DNA of 49,169 nucleotides from Burkholderiales bacterium (GCA_025360815.1 JANYBL010000038.1:1-49169), one strand, 5' to 3'. Positions 1 through 9,931 are shown, numbered from the stretch's first letter. Notes: a model not told the origin generated them from the sequence alone. Translations and numbers: made by a program.

Positions 1-1
1 C

Positions 2-1291
2 GTGGGCGCTGACTCAGCTCAACGCGAAGCCGATGCGGCACTGCAAAAAGCAGCCAGCAGATCGCGTCAGGCCCGATTCGCCATGGCGGATCAGTGGCTG
101 GCCGCAAGCCGCTGGCCGGGCGCAGCTTTCTCCTTCGTGGAGGCGGCCGGATTGGGCTATCTCGGCAAGCTCGGGAATTGGTTGCTCCCGACCAAGAAAG
201 AACGTGCCAGAGACGACTTGGATGGCTTGCCTGCTCGCTACCGCGCGATCTGCCGCCCACAACTGGTTGGGCTAGACATGGGGGCTAAAGTCAAGCTGGC
301 CGCTGGGGTTCTACATGCCATGGGATTTGAGCAATACCTGGCACCGCTTGTGCTTTTTGTTGGGCATGGCAGTCAGTCAGCCAACAATGCCCACGCCGCG
401 GCATTGGACTGTGGTGCCTGCTGTGGCCAGACCGGTGAAGTCAACGCGCGCAGTTTGGCACAGTTGCTCAATGATCCGGCGGTGCGCCAAGGCCTGCAAT
501 TACAAGGGTTGACCATCCCGGAGTCAACCGTGTTCGTCGCCGCTTTGCACAACACCACTACCGATGAAATTGAGGGCTTTGATCTCGATCTGCTGCCGCA
601 AACGGCGCGTACTCGATGGGAGCGGCTGCAGGCGGTGTTTTCCCACGCTTGCGATCAACTACGCCGCGAGCGAGCGCCCAGCCTTCGGCTCGATCCGCGT
701 GCACCGCACGACGTGCTGTTGAGCCAACTGCGCCGTCGCGCCAACGATGGCGCGCAAACGCGGCCCGAATGGGGACTAGCGGGCAACGCGGCTTTTCTAA
801 TCGCCCCGCGGCACCGAAGCCGTGGCGTGGTACTGAACGGGCGGAGCTTTCTACATGATTATGATGCCAGCCAGGATGGTGATGGCAGCGTGCTGGAACT
901 GCTAATGACCGCGCCCATGCTGGTCACGCACTGGATCAACTGGCAGTACCACGCGTCCACCTGCGATCCGCAGCGGCTGGGCAGTGGCAACAAAGTTCTG
1001 CACAACGTGGTGGGTGGCAGCCTCGGCGTATTCGAGGGCAACGGCGGCGATATGCGCATTGGCTTGTCGCGCCAGTCGCTCCATGACGGCGAGCGTTGGA
1101 TGCACGAGCCACTGCGATTGACCGTGGTCATCGACGCTTCTCGGGCCGCCATTGAAGCGGTAATCGGCAAGCATGCTGTCGTCAGGCAACTGCTGGACAA
1201 CAGTTGGCTTCACCTCTGGCGCTTCGAGCACGCTGGCTTGGAGCGCTATTCGCATGCTCTTTGGTACCCAGTGAATCTGGAGATTGCCTGA
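2..1291 (+). CDS. dabA: DabA-type inorganic carbon transporter (DUF2309/UPF0753), C-terminal part
   Basis: The reading frame is open to the left edge, so this is the C-terminal ~430 residues of a larger protein (family members are about 800-1000 aa). Two conserved blocks are visible: GHGS at residues 121-124, then ALDCGACCG around 134-142, followed by NARSLAQLLN. In DabA these blocks carry two of the zinc ligands (His and Cys) of a carbonic-anhydrase-like site; the other ligands would lie upstream, outside the window. The C-terminus (GNGGDMRIGLSRQS, then HEPLRL) also fits the family. DabA works with a membrane partner DabB, an NADH-dehydrogenase-like subunit, to take up CO2/bicarbonate. No dabB is seen in the window. 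The GTG at position 2 is an internal codon, not a start. Its stop overlaps the next ORF as TGATG. The right side is decayed, so whether the locus still functions is open. Confidence 0.85.
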   Translation: MGADSAQREADAALQKAASRSRQARFAMADQWLAASRWPGAAFSFVEAAGLGYLGKLGNWLLPTKKERARDDLDGLPARYRAICRPQLVGLDMGAKVKLAAGVLHAMGFEQYLAPLVLFVGHGSQSANNAHAAALDCGACCGQTGEVNARSLAQLLNDPAVRQGLQLQGLTIPESTVFVAALHNTTTDEIEGFDLDLLPQTARTRWERLQAVFSHACDQLRRERAPSLRLDPRAPHDVLLSQLRRRANDGAQTRPEWGLAGNAAFLIAPRHRSRGVVLNGRSFLHDYDASQDGDGSVLELLMTAPMLVTHWINWQYHASTCDPQRLGSGNKVLHNVVGGSLGVFEGNGGDMRIGLSRQSLHDGERWMHEPLRLTVVIDASRAAIEAVIGKHAVVRQLLDNSWLHLWRFEHAGLERYSHALWYPVNLEIA

Positions 1292-1443
1292 TGTCGCAGC
1301 GGGCGCGCTATGCTGGCCGGAGCGTGGCGCTGCCGACTCAACACGGCAGGGAGCGAGTGATTAAACCGGTGCTTCAGTCGGGGCTGGATTGTTCCATCCT
1401 GGATCCGGCTGACGATCTGTTTCCTAAGGCATTCAATCAGTAG
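1291..1443 (+). pseudogene. Truncated small ORF resembling the N-terminus of DUF6671 proteins
   Basis: A 50-codon ORF starts at an ATG overlapping the dabA stop by one base (TGATG), which suggests translational coupling. It begins MSQRARYAGRSVALPTQHG and continues with RERVIKPVL. From memory this resembles the conserved N-terminus of DUF6671 proteins (YxGRxxxLATxHGKERVI). That family is about 250-300 aa, so only the first sixth remains. The resemblance stops near residue 40, just before the integrase remnant on the other strand begins. I infer that a deletion or insertion at about 1430 removed the rest. The family call is by eye only. It could also be an unrelated short gene. Confidence 0.45.
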
Positions 1444-1995
1444 TGACTCTTACTTGGTTCCGCAAGTGATAATCCAGATAGCGAGTCACTCGAGGCTTTA
1501 CGTTGAGATGCCGCTGACGCGAGAGGGATAAGGGATTGCCGACCAAATACCCTGAATTCACAAGCCAAGAAAAGATTCCGTTCAATATGATGATCGCTTG
1601 GCGTTGGCTGATAGGGGAGAGCGGTCCCGCGAAAGGTCGCCAGCCTGGTTCAAAGCGCGAAAGTTTTCTCTTAGTAGGGAGAACCCATCTGCCCGCAGGT
1701 TGCGGAGCCGCGAGGAATCGTTGATACAGCCGCATGTCTTCGTGCGTCGGCGATGGACAATGGCTTGCCGAGTTCGATCGTTGTCCAGAACAGCAAGCGC
1801 TCTGATTCTCGACGATTGCTATCGAATGTAGCGCGAGTGTCCGCGTACCTATCCAACCAAAACTTCAGCACGTGGATATCTGCCTGGGCGGCGATTTGGG
1901 GGAGATTTCCAACGGCGCGATTCGTTCTGCTGCACCACCCATTTTTGCATCGGAGCCCAGTAATTCAAGCGGAGCTATCAGCGGAGAAGGAGCCA
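1433..1995 (-). pseudogene. Phage-type tyrosine recombinase/integrase remnant, N-terminal part, frameshifted
   Basis: Three minus-strand frames join into one integrase N-terminal (SAM-like, core-binding) region. Reading order: IAPLELL...DAKMGG (about 1990-1930); then NRAVGNLPQIAAQADIHV and LKFWLDRYADTRATF through ERLLFWTTIELGKPLS (about 1925-1760); then THEDMRLYQRFLAAPQP, WRPFAGPLS, RQAIIILNGIFSWL and GYLVGNPLSL (1750-1433). The last part matches the typical integrase line 'RQA..ILN.mFsWLv.aGYL.gNPL'. Frameshifts lie at about 1925 and about 1755. The frame stops at 1433 shortly after PRVTRYLD, so the catalytic domain with the R-H-R-Y residues is missing. This is a dead integrase and marks past mobile-element activity beside the dabA fragment. 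No attachment sites were found by eye. Confidence 0.75.
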
Positions 1996-2224
1996 GATTT
2001 GGGCTATTTATAGTCAAGCAATAGCTACATCGTTTTGTGGGACGCCATCCCATATTATTTGACATTAGGACAACTATTTATAATTTAACATAATATAAAT
2101 TATACGCTCATTGTAGCTCGATATTTTTGCTCCCTATTGGCTGCTTTATTCATAAAAATCAATAATTTGTAGCGTATATTTAAAAATACACTCAACTATG
2201 GCTGAACGATGTCTAGCCTACTGC

Positions 2225-3361
2225 CTAAAGCGCTTTTTTGTGTTTGAGCGCAGCATTAGCGTTTGCAACTTCGACAATGTATGCAGTCACAACCGGGTCT
2301 GCAATCTCATAGCGCCCATCAAGGGCCTTATCTATCCACTCGCCTTTTTCCAGCTTTTCCACGGCAAGCTGGATTTTGCGGGCAGTAACTCTTTCCCCGG
2401 TAATGGCGGAAATCCGTTCGCGGGTCGACTCTGTATAAAGCTGATCTTTGCTGTAAATACACTGAACTATCGTCTGTTCAATATTGGAAAGCGCGACCCA
2501 TTTTTCCTGAAGTCCAAGCTCGATATAAAGCTCCATGCCGACTTGTCTTGCACCCGTTTTTAGCGCAACACCTTTCAGAACTGCGAAATTGAGCGACTGT
2601 CGGAGAAAATAAGGGCTCTGATTGTGTAGTTCAAACACATGTGCCACATCCGCAACGGCGAAGGGTCGTTTGTAGGTTTCGTCGGCTTTTTGAGTGATGA
2701 ATTCAATAAAATCATCGCCAAATCGAGGTAATGATATTTGACTGCCAGGCCCATAAAAAGCTGCCTTTGTGTCGTAGAACATCCGCGTGAGTCCAGCCTG
2801 TGATGATCCGGTAAAAACCGCTTTGATACAGTCTGCCGACCCTTCTAACGCAGTACGTAACGCGGCCGTGAAGTTTGTAAATTTGTCTGAGGTAGCAAGG
2901 TGTTGTACTTCATCAATCACCAACAGACCGATTTGCTTTTTTGACCGCAGCACTTCAGCCCAAATTCGAATCGCCGCCGCAACTGCCTCGACCGGGCCTT
3001 TAGCCGCTAGGTCATGTCCATATTCAGCCTGAAACTTGACAATAACCAGATCGATGCTCGTTGAAACTTTGCCTGATTTCTTGGCAGAAGCGCCCTTCAA
3101 GCCCTCAATATGCGCTCGTAGCGCCTCAATCATCACATTTTCAGGCGATGCCTTGTTTTCCCAAAGATTAAAGTAAAGTGCGTCTCCCCCGTTTTTAAAA
3201 TGCGCTGGGAGTAAATCTCTCAAAACGAACTGAGTTTTACCCATTCGACGGGGCGCGAACAAGGCAAGTGAATTAACAAGCCCACCATTAAGGGAGGCCA
3301 AAATCTGATTAGCAAATTCTTTTCGCGGGAAATGCCAAGGATCCGGAAGCAAGCTAAGCAT
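2225..3361 (-). CDS. Stand-alone AAA+ ATPase with C-terminal winged-helix-like region
   Basis: A 378-residue P-loop ATPase. Walker A is APRRMGKT at about residues 36-43, and Walker B is IGLLVIDE (about 144-151), followed by VQHL. A sensor-like stretch AVFTGSSQ lies near 181-188. After about residue 290 the chain looks like a helical winged-helix domain (SAITGERVTARKIQ). This layout fits the archaeal-type/ORC-like ATPases (COG1672-like) that often stand alone in bacterial accessory DNA. The substrate and partner are unknown and there is no neighbouring gene in the same direction. The start at 3361 is followed by MLSLLPDPWHFPRKEF, a common opening in the family. The flanks (2040-2200 and 3360-3420) are much more AT-rich than the rest of the window, which suggests transfer. 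Similar ATPases occur in toxin-antitoxin and defence settings, but nothing here proves that role. Confidence 0.7.
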   Translation of the reverse strand: MLSLLPDPWHFPRKEFANQILASLNGGLVNSLALFAPRRMGKTQFVLRDLLPAHFKNGGDALYFNLWENKASPENVMIEALRAHIEGLKGASAKKSGKVSTSIDLVIVKFQAEYGHDLAAKGPVEAVAAAIRIWAEVLRSKKQIGLLVIDEVQHLATSDKFTNFTAALRTALEGSADCIKAVFTGSSQAGLTRMFYDTKAAFYGPGSQISLPRFGDDFIEFITQKADETYKRPFAVADVAHVFELHNQSPYFLRQSLNFAVLKGVALKTGARQVGMELYIELGLQEKWVALSNIEQTIVQCIYSKDQLYTESTRERISAITGERVTARKIQLAVEKLEKGEWIDKALDGRYEIADPVVTAYIVEVANANAALKHKKAL

Positions 3362-3763
3362 TATTACACCTGATTTTCGTTTATTTGATAATTACACTTT
3401 AAACGATAATTTATCAGCTGTAAACTGTTGGCGGGTGTTTTATGGATTTCAAGCCCTCCATCAAGCGCGTTGCGGACGCTTGAGCACATGACGATTGCGC
3501 AAAACAATTAAACGAACACGATATTCAATTGGCTGGATGATCATGCCATTTACTCGCCCACTAAATCAGCCCTCGCGCGCGAGTTTCGCGCATTGAAATC
3601 ACTGCCACCCAAACTGTGTGATTTATGTACTTTAGGTTTGCTACATGGTTATTTAAACCTTAATATCGTTAAAATCCAAATATGACGTTGCACCGCATTA
3701 GCGCAAAATTCATTGCCCTCATTGCCTTCATTTTCTTTCCCCCTACTCATTCAAGCGATTACT
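3362..3763. other. AT-rich intergenic region with possible operator repeats
   Basis: No supported gene in these ~400 bases. Just upstream of the AAA ATPase start (about 3375-3415) there is an AT-rich stretch with two related sites, TTTGATAATTACAC and AACGATAATTTATC. The second has inverted arms GATAA/TTATC. This could be the promoter or an autoregulatory operator of the ATPase gene, but that is inference. The plus strand carries only short frames (for example 3442-3483), with no recognisable motif. Confidence 0.3.
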
Positions 3764-4921
3764 ATGCCTCTCAAAATAAGTCACCAATTCGACTCCGGTG
3801 CAATCGACGTTATTCAAGCGACTGACGCGTCAAACATCGAACTCAACATTCGCGCAGATTCGCATGCGTCAGACATTGCCCAATGGTTTCATTTTCGCTT
3901 GCAAAGTGTACGGGACGTGGAATGCACGATTCGCTTCCTGAACGCAGGCAAAGCGATGTATCCGGATGGTTTTGAAGGCTATCAAGTGGTGGCGAGTTAT
4001 GACACCGAAAACTGGTTCCGTGTATCGACGACCTTTGACGGCACGGTCATGACGGTCCACCACGTGCCCGAATTTGATAGCGTCTATTACGCCTATTTCG
4101 AGCCGTATTCATGGGATCGGCATTTGCGGCTGCTGGGTGAAGTGGCCGATCATCCGCATGTTCGTGTGGTGGATATTGGCAGCACGGTTGAAGGCCGCGA
4201 TATGAATATGGTTGCTGTTAGTGCAACCAACTTCCACGAAAACGAAGCGAACAATACACAACCAGACAGCAAACAAAAAATTTGGATCATCGCACGCCAG
4301 CATCCGGGTGAAACGATGGCGGAATGGTTTATCGAAGGATTGTTAGACGCCCTCCTCGACGATGCTGATCCCATTGCGGGCAAGCTTTTGCAACGCGCCG
4401 AGTTTTATATTGTGCCCAATATGAATCCGGACGGTGCTGTGCGCGGCAATCTGCGCACCAATGCCTCTGGTGCAAACCTAAACCGCGAATGGATGACGCC
4501 TACCCTCGCGCACAGCCCGGAAGTGCTCTGCGTCAGAACCAAAATGCAAGAAATCGGCTGCGATATGTTTTTCGATATTCATGGCGATGAAGCGCTACCG
4601 TATAACTTTGTGGCGGGCAATGAATCGCTGCCTAATTTCACCGCGGCTGATCTAGCGAAAGAGAAAAACTTTGTCGCGTATTACATGGCCGCTAGTCCGG
4701 ATTTTCAAAACATCCACGGCTATCCTGTCGGCAAATTTGAAGACACCAAGCTGACCCTCGCGTCCGGCTATGTCGGCCATACCTTCAAATGCTTAGCACT
4801 AACGCTTGAAATGCCGTTCAAAGACAACGCTGATTTGCCAAATGCAGAGACCGGATGGAACGGTGCCCGCAGTCGGAAGCTGGGTGCTGCATTATTGCAA
4901 CCGATTTTGCATTCGCTTTGA
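3764..4921 (+). CDS. M14-family zinc carboxypeptidase (cytosolic carboxypeptidase-like)
   Basis: A 385-residue zinc metallopeptidase of family M14. The first two zinc ligands are in HPGE (H180, E183), the third is the His in DIHGDE (about H273), and the catalytic Glu is in LTLEMPF (about E349). The block PNMNPDGAVRGNLRTN with ANLNREW is typical of the cytosolic carboxypeptidase (M14_6/Nna1-like) branch. The first ~130 residues form the beta-rich N-terminal domain of that branch. There is no signal peptide, so the enzyme should act in the cytoplasm, removing C-terminal residues from peptides or proteins. The natural substrate in bacteria is not known. I chose the ATG at 3764 (MPLKISHQF) because the extra upstream residues from 3713 look non-conserved. 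No close downstream partner; its stop is followed by a convergent pseudogene. Confidence 0.85.
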   Translation: MPLKISHQFDSGAIDVIQATDASNIELNIRADSHASDIAQWFHFRLQSVRDVECTIRFLNAGKAMYPDGFEGYQVVASYDTENWFRVSTTFDGTVMTVHHVPEFDSVYYAYFEPYSWDRHLRLLGEVADHPHVRVVDIGSTVEGRDMNMVAVSATNFHENEANNTQPDSKQKIWIIARQHPGETMAEWFIEGLLDALLDDADPIAGKLLQRAEFYIVPNMNPDGAVRGNLRTNASGANLNREWMTPTLAHSPEVLCVRTKMQEIGCDMFFDIHGDEALPYNFVAGNESLPNFTAADLAKEKNFVAYYMAASPDFQNIHGYPVGKFEDTKLTLASGYVGHTFKCLALTLEMPFKDNADLPNAETGWNGARSRKLGAALLQPILHSL

Positions 4922-4933
4922 CGGGACCGCAAT

Positions 4934-6123
4934 TTACAGCGGATCGACACTGATAATTTTCGACAAAATCCGTTGGAATAGCACACACGAAGGCTGACCA
5001 TTGTCTGGATTAGGCGCGTCATAGTGGTCGGCCACAATCACGACATTCAAATCAAGTGCTGGCACCAGAAGCAAGCGTTGCCCACCATTGCCAAAACCGC
5101 CAATCCAATGCCACGATTTGCCAGCAATAATGATGTCCCCAGTTCGCCATTGCTAGCCGTTGTACCAATTGAGCTCGGCTGAAACGTAGTTTTTTGTGCT
5201 TTCTTGAATCCAGCGCTGGGTCACGATTTGGCGGCCATTCCATTTTCCGCCGTCTAACACCATGCGCCCAATCTTGATTAAATCGCTGGGACGCAAACGT
5301 AAACCAGCATGGGCATCGCGTCCCATGCGCCACTCTAAATTGGAGATGCCCAGCGTCGCGAACAAAACCTGCCGCGCATAGCTTTCTAAGTCCATTGCCG
5401 TCACACGCTCTAACACGCGCCCTAGCAAGGCTGTATTGCCGCTGTTGTAGTGATAGCGTGCGCCGGGCGGCTCCGCTATGCCTCTCGCCAACACGTAGCC
5501 CGCTTGGTCGCTTGAAAATCCCATACGAGTTTGATTGCCGAACAATCCATCTTCCTGCCAAGTCAAACCCGACGTTATGGTCAGAAGGTGCCGTAAGTGA
5601 ATACGTTCCCAGCCAAGTGAATACGTTCCCAGCCAAGCGCCAAGTGCTGAGGCAAATCACGCGTCGGTACATAGCCAATTGCAGGCGAATCAATCGAACG
5701 CAGTTTGCCTTGTGGTTCTCAGGTAGCGCAATACCAACCAAAAGGCTCACCACGCTCTTGCTGATGGAGCGCATATCGTGCAACGATTTCGGATCAAATA
5801 CGGTGTCATGCGAAAAACATTCGCCAACAATTTTATCGCGGCCCAAAAAATAGCGTTCTGCTAAACGACGGCCTTTGTAATCGATCACAACGCCGTGGAG
5901 GACGCTGGCATCTCGTTCAATAGAACTAATGGTTTGGCACAGCGCAGCGCTAAGCGCGTGGTTCTTCGGTACTCACCTCGCTGACGCACAATGCTTGTGC
6001 ACTATCGCAAGCCGCAAATGTACACATCGACCAAGCCAATACGAAGCTACGAACAACGTTGCAAAACACGTTGCAAAATGGATTCACGAACAGTTTCATG
6101 AACAAACGGATGAATGAGCGCAA
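4934..6123 (-). pseudogene. Serine hydrolase (beta-lactamase class C/PBP4b-like), multiply disrupted
   Basis: A broken serine beta-lactamase-fold hydrolase can be rebuilt across three minus-strand frames. A signal-peptide-like N-terminus (about 6123-5960) is followed by a frameshift at about 5955. Then come VVIDYKGRRLAERYF and RSISKSVVSLLVGIA with the SxxK motif (SISK). A frameshift at about 5715 leads to RSIDSPAIGYVPTRD. Then a 20-bp tandem duplication (5595-5634) shifts the frame inside WERIHL. Next is LRHLLTITSGLTWQEDG, then YHYNSGN with the YxN motif. An in-frame TAG at 5153-5155 interrupts NWYNG*QWRTGD. The frame ends with GGFGNGGQRLLLVPALDL and a stop at 4934. The intact family is about 380-400 aa, acting as periplasmic esterase, peptidase or beta-lactamase-like enzyme. 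At least four lesions make this a pseudogene rather than a sequencing slip. Confidence 0.85.
5595..5634. repeat. 20-bp perfect tandem duplication inside the serine hydrolase pseudogene
   Basis: The unit AAGTGAATACGTTCCCAGCC occurs twice back to back (5595-5614 and 5615-5634), followed by a further AAG. Twenty is not a multiple of three, so the duplication itself breaks the reading frame. Removing one copy restores ALGWERIHLRHLLTITSGL on the minus strand. Confidence 0.95.
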
Positions 6124-6606
6124 AAACATTTTTGCTCTATCCCACAATTCATATAGCAAGCGGTTATCGCTACGCCGACGGCATGCGACGAGTGCCGCAT
6201 TTTATTCAACTGCCGAGGCACATTATTAGCATAACGGGTGTTTGTAAAACAAAAAAATGACCCCTAAATTAGTTAACCATCATAAACGCGGCTAAACGTA
6301 GCCCAAGGTAGGATGTGGCCGCCTCGGATTGCTGAAGCTAGCTCTCGAGGATCCAACGGCTGTCGATGTTACGCATTGATCGCGCGTTGCCATTGCAGCA
6401 CGATTAATTTCCGCTTCGTGCGGCGTATAAAAACTGCCCGACGCGACGCGCGCGTTCGCTTCGGATGGCTTTTCTAATCAACGGCTTGGAAAGGCAGTCC
6501 CAGAGCGGGGTTTGGGGGGTTGATGGCGACGGTGATTGCAATAACGGCGGCGTTAATTATCTGCGCCTTCAACAAGCTAGTTAAGTTTTAAATCCAACAA
6601 AACAAA
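6124..6606. other. Gap without a recognisable gene
   Basis: About 480 bases between the serine hydrolase remnant and the tRNA-Pro terminator. Short frames exist on both strands, none with a start, ribosome-binding site and family motif together. The stretch is on the 3' side of the tRNA gene, a common place for island integration. By eye I found no second copy of the tRNA 3' end to serve as an attachment site. Confidence 0.4.
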
Positions 6607-6632
6607 AAGCCAATTAGCGCGCTAACTGGCTT
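6607..6632 (-). terminator. Intrinsic terminator after tRNA-Pro
   Basis: On the minus strand AAGCCAGTTAGC pairs with GCTAATTGGCTT (one G-U pair), followed by TTTGTTTTG. It lies 35 bases past the tRNA 3' end and probably closes the thrS-to-tRNA-Pro transcription region. Confidence 0.8.
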
Positions 6633-6666
6633 CATTGGCTGTGAAACAAAACCGCAAAGACTAAAT

Positions 6667-6744
<78 letters not shown>

Positions 6745-6773
6745 CCGAGGATAAATTATAGCTTGATTGCGCC

Positions 6774-7184
6774 TTAAGATGAGGCGCTGAGCATCGAAAG
6801 AATGCTTTTAATTTCGCTGCGAACTTGGCTGACGTCCATCGTACGGCCAAGCTTTGCGTCTGCTGTATTGGCAACCCCGCGGGCGGTTGGCCGCACTGCC
6901 TGGCTAGTGGGCATAGCTTCCGGACCGTCAAGCCGATTGCGGGCGCCATTGATCGTGAATCCGTGCTCGTACAACAACTCGCGAATGCGACGAATCAGCA
7001 AAACTTCATGGTGTTGGTAGTAGCGACGGTTGCCGCGACGCTTCAATGGTTTGAGCTGCGTGAATTCTTGCTCCCAATAGCGCAGCACATGCGGCTTTAC
7101 CCCGCAAAGCTCACTCACTTCACCGATGGTGAAATATCGCTTGGCAGGGATGGCGGGCAAACTCGTTGTCGGCAAGACGTCCAT
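6774..7184 (-). CDS. MerR-family transcriptional regulator downstream of ihfA
   Basis: A 136-residue protein with an N-terminal MerR winged helix-turn-helix: [15 protein letters not shown], then [10 protein letters not shown] and [20 protein letters not shown] (residues ~16-75). It lacks the cysteine-rich metal-binding C-terminus of MerR/CueR-type sensors. The rest is a linker and a short helical tail ([13 protein letters not shown]). Proteins of this type are conserved directly after ihfA in Beta- and Gammaproteobacteria; their regulon is unknown to me. The start ATG overlaps the ihfA stop by one base (TAATG), so translation is probably coupled. Expression likely follows pheT-ihfA. The family call is safe; the effector is unknown. 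Confidence 0.88.
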   Translation of the reverse strand: MDVLPTTSLPAIPAKRYFTIGEVSELCGVKPHVLRYWEQEFTQLKPLKRRGNRRYYQHHEVLLIRRIRELLYEHGFTINGARNRLDGPEAMPTSQAVRPTARGVANTADAKLGRTMDVSQVRSEIKSILSMLSASS

Positions 7185-7507
7185 TAATGCACGACGCTCC
7201 CTGTGCCGTTCCCGCTAAATGATTTTTCAACCAAACTTTTGAGTTTTTGGCTGGCATGAAAGGTGACGACACGGCGGGCGGTGATCGGGATTTCTTCGCC
7301 AGTCTTGGGGTTGCGGCCCGGCCGCTGCGGCTTATTGCGAAGCTGGAAATTGCCAAAGCCGGACAGCTTGACGCAATCGCCTTTTTCCAACGCCATGCGA
7401 ATTTCTTCGAAGAAAGATTCGACCATATCCTTAGCCTCACGTTTATTGAGGCCCACTTTTTCGAACATTAAGTCCGCTAATTCAGCTTTAGTCAGTGTTA
7501 ATGTCAT
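7184..7507 (-). CDS. ihfA: Integration host factor subunit alpha
   Basis: A 107-residue HU/IHF-family DNA-bending protein, the usual IhfA length. It opens [19 protein letters not shown] and carries the family signature [21 protein letters not shown] (residues ~51-71), with the beta-arm proline that intercalates DNA, then [19 protein letters not shown] is a heterodimer of IhfA and IhfB that bends DNA at specific sites in recombination, replication and transcription. IhfB is not in the window. The position between pheT and the MerR gene is the conserved one for ihfA rather than ihfB. Its start lies only 8 bases after the pheT stop, so it is very likely cotranscribed with pheST. Confidence 0.96.
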   Translation of the reverse strand: MTLTLTKAELADLMFEKVGLNKREAKDMVESFFEEIRMALEKGDCVKLSGFGNFQLRNKPQRPGRNPKTGEEIPITARRVVTFHASQKLKSLVEKSFSGNGTGSVVH

Positions 7508-7515
7508 TTTTGTGT

Positions 7516-9900
7516 TTATTTTCTGATAGTTGCGCCGTATTGCTCTGACATTACCTTAATAATTTTGCCCACGGTTTCATCTGAGGTCGCATCTGTTAAA
7601 GTAGACGCAGTATCCTGCATAACTATCCGGAACGCAAGGCTTTTTTGTCCGATGGCGAGGTTGGAACCACGGTATAAGTCAAAAATATTAAAATCGATCA
7701 CGTGCGGTAATTTTAAGGCCAAAACAGCATCAACCATCGACTGCACCGCGACCTTTTCATTCACAATGACGGCCACATCGCGACGCACCGCTTGCATCCG
7801 CGAAATCGGTTGGTAGTGCGGCGATTGTTGTTTGGATAGCGCCGAAACGGCGAGTTCAAACATGACTGGCGCAATCGGCAATTCATAACGTTGTTGTAAA
7901 CGTGGATGTAACTCGCCGAGGAACCCAACCGCTAGGCCATCAATAACGATAGCAGCGGAGCGCCCCGGGTGCAGCGCCGGATGCGGGCTTGTCAAGCCAA
8001 ATGGCTCAAAACGGGCGTTCGAACCGGATAAGAGCGTTTCGAGATCACCTTTAACGGCAAAAAAATCAACTTTGGCTGCTTTGTCTTCGCCCCATTGCTC
8101 GGCGTGCAACGCACCGAAGGCCAAGCCGCCTAGACGTTCTGGCTGAGCTTCTAGCGTCGCCTCGGCGCTGTTAAAACAACGTCCAACCTCGAATAACCGA
8201 AGGCGGGATTCACCTCGGTTTAAATTGCTTTTGAGGGTTGATACCAAACCGCCGATCAAGCTGGTTCGCATCACGCTCATGTGGCTGGCAATCGGGTTGG
8301 ACAGCTTGACGGGCGAGCTGTTGGCCGAAAAATCGACTTCCCATGATTCGGCAACGAAGCTGTAATTGATGACTTCCTGATAGCCAAAATCAGCTAATTG
8401 GTGGCGCAGTGCGGCGCGGCTGCGGCTACCTTCGGGGCTCGCCATGATGGCGACTGACGACTTTGGCGGGATCGCAGGAACTTTTTCGTAGCCATAAACA
8501 CGAGCAACTTCTTCAATAAAATCAGCCTCAATGTTTAAGTCAAACCGATACGATGGCGGCGAAACCAGCAAGGACGCGCCGACTTCAACAACCGTACATT
8601 GTAGGCGCTGCAAAATGCTCACAATCTCAGCGCTCGCAATGGTCATACCGATGACGGCGCTCACGCGGCCGATACGAACCGACACCGGTGGCTTCGCCGG
8701 CGCGTCAATCTTGGCTTCGGTAATTGGGCCGACCTGCGTATCCGACGTGCCGCAAATTTGGATCGTCAAGGCTGTTGCGTATTCGATACCATCCCGTGGA
8801 GAATGAGGATCCACGCCCCTCTCAAAGCGATATGCCGCGTCAGAATTGATGCCGAGTTCACGGGTTTTCCCCTGGATTACATCAGGATCGAACGACGCAG
8901 CTTCGAAGAACACATTGGTGGTGGCATCCGTGACCATGCTCTCCAAACCACCCATCACGCCGCCCATCGCAATCGGGCCCGCGCTGTCGGCAATGAGCAA
9001 CATGTCGGGCTTCAACAGCACATGCTGTTCGTTGAGCAGGTTCATTTCTTCGCCAACCGTGGCGAGGCGGACGTTAATTGCGCCTTGCAATTTATCGTTG
9101 TCAAAAGCGTGCATCGGTCGGCCACGTTCGAGCGTGAGGTAATTGGTGATATCGACTAACGGGGCAATAGTGCGAAAACCAGCGCGTTCCAATCGACGCT
9201 TCATCCATTCCGGCGTCGCCGCACGGGTGTTGATATTTTTGATGACACGGCCAAGATATTGGGTGCAGGCATCGCCCGCCGAAAGAGTTGCGAGACGAGT
9301 TTCAGAGATGGTGGCGGCAACAGGCGCGATAGCTGGAATATTTAGCTTGGCGCCGGTAACTGCCGCTAAATCGCGGGCGATGCCCACCATCGACAAGCAA
9401 TCGCCACGATTAGGCGTGAGCTTGAGCGTCAGGTAAACATCGTTCAAATCGAGATATTCACGAATGTCTTGGCCAATTGGCGCGTCGCCTGCCAATGTCA
9501 ACAAACCGGCATGCTCGTCTGAAATTCCCAATTCACGCGCCGAGCACAGCATGCCGTTGGAATCGATACCGCGCAGCGTAGCCGCCCTGATTTCGAGGCC
9601 TGGCAATTTTGCCCCGACCAAGGCGCAAGGAACCCGCATTCCAACCGCCACATTCGGCGCACCGCAAACGATTTGCAACAAAGTACCGGTGCCAACATCA
9701 ACTTCAGTGACCCGCAGCTTATCGGCGTTCGGGTGCGGGCTGACGGTTTTGACTTCCGCCACCACGATATGCTCATAAGGGGGCGCGACTGGCTCGATTT
9801 CTTCAACTTCCAGGCCAGCCATTGTCAAGGTATGGGCTAAATCATCAATCGAGAGATCAACATCCACCAGCGATTTCAGCCAATTTACAGATACTTTCAT
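7516..9900 (-). CDS. pheT: Phenylalanyl-tRNA synthetase beta subunit
   Basis: 794 residues, the normal length for bacterial PheT. It starts [17 protein letters not shown]. The tRNA-binding (EMAP-like) domain lies at ~40-150 ([23 protein letters not shown]). The B3/B4 editing region follows (FDNDK, MGGVMGG, then FFEAASFDP), then the B5 domain and the inactive synthetase-like core ([15 protein letters not shown]-like region, [10 protein letters not shown]). The C-terminal ferredoxin-fold anticodon-binding domain starts near residue 700 ([14 protein letters not shown]) and ends [18 protein letters not shown]. PheT forms an alpha2-beta2 enzyme with PheS, charging tRNA-Phe and removing mischarged Tyr. 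It lies 31 bases after pheS. No defect seen. Confidence 0.97.
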   Translation of the reverse strand: MKVSVNWLKSLVDVDLSIDDLAHTLTMAGLEVEEIEPVAPPYEHIVVAEVKTVSPHPNADKLRVTEVDVGTGTLLQIVCGAPNVAVGMRVPCALVGAKLPGLEIRAATLRGIDSNGMLCSARELGISDEHAGLLTLAGDAPIGQDIREYLDLNDVYLTLKLTPNRGDCLSMVGIARDLAAVTGAKLNIPAIAPVAATISETRLATLSAGDACTQYLGRVIKNINTRAATPEWMKRRLERAGFRTIAPLVDITNYLTLERGRPMHAFDNDKLQGAINVRLATVGEEMNLLNEQHVLLKPDMLLIADSAGPIAMGGVMGGLESMVTDATTNVFFEAASFDPDVIQGKTRELGINSDAAYRFERGVDPHSPRDGIEYATALTIQICGTSDTQVGPITEAKIDAPAKPPVSVRIGRVSAVIGMTIASAEIVSILQRLQCTVVEVGASLLVSPPSYRFDLNIEADFIEEVARVYGYEKVPAIPPKSSVAIMASPEGSRSRAALRHQLADFGYQEVINYSFVAESWEVDFSANSSPVKLSNPIASHMSVMRTSLIGGLVSTLKSNLNRGESRLRLFEVGRCFNSAEATLEAQPERLGGLAFGALHAEQWGEDKAAKVDFFAVKGDLETLLSGSNARFEPFGLTSPHPALHPGRSAAIVIDGLAVGFLGELHPRLQQRYELPIAPVMFELAVSALSKQQSPHYQPISRMQAVRRDVAVIVNEKVAVQSMVDAVLALKLPHVIDFNIFDLYRGSNLAIGQKSLAFRIVMQDTASTLTDATSDETVGKIIKVMSEQYGATIRK

Positions 9901-9931
9901 GTTGCATTTCCTATGCGAATTTTTGGCTGAT

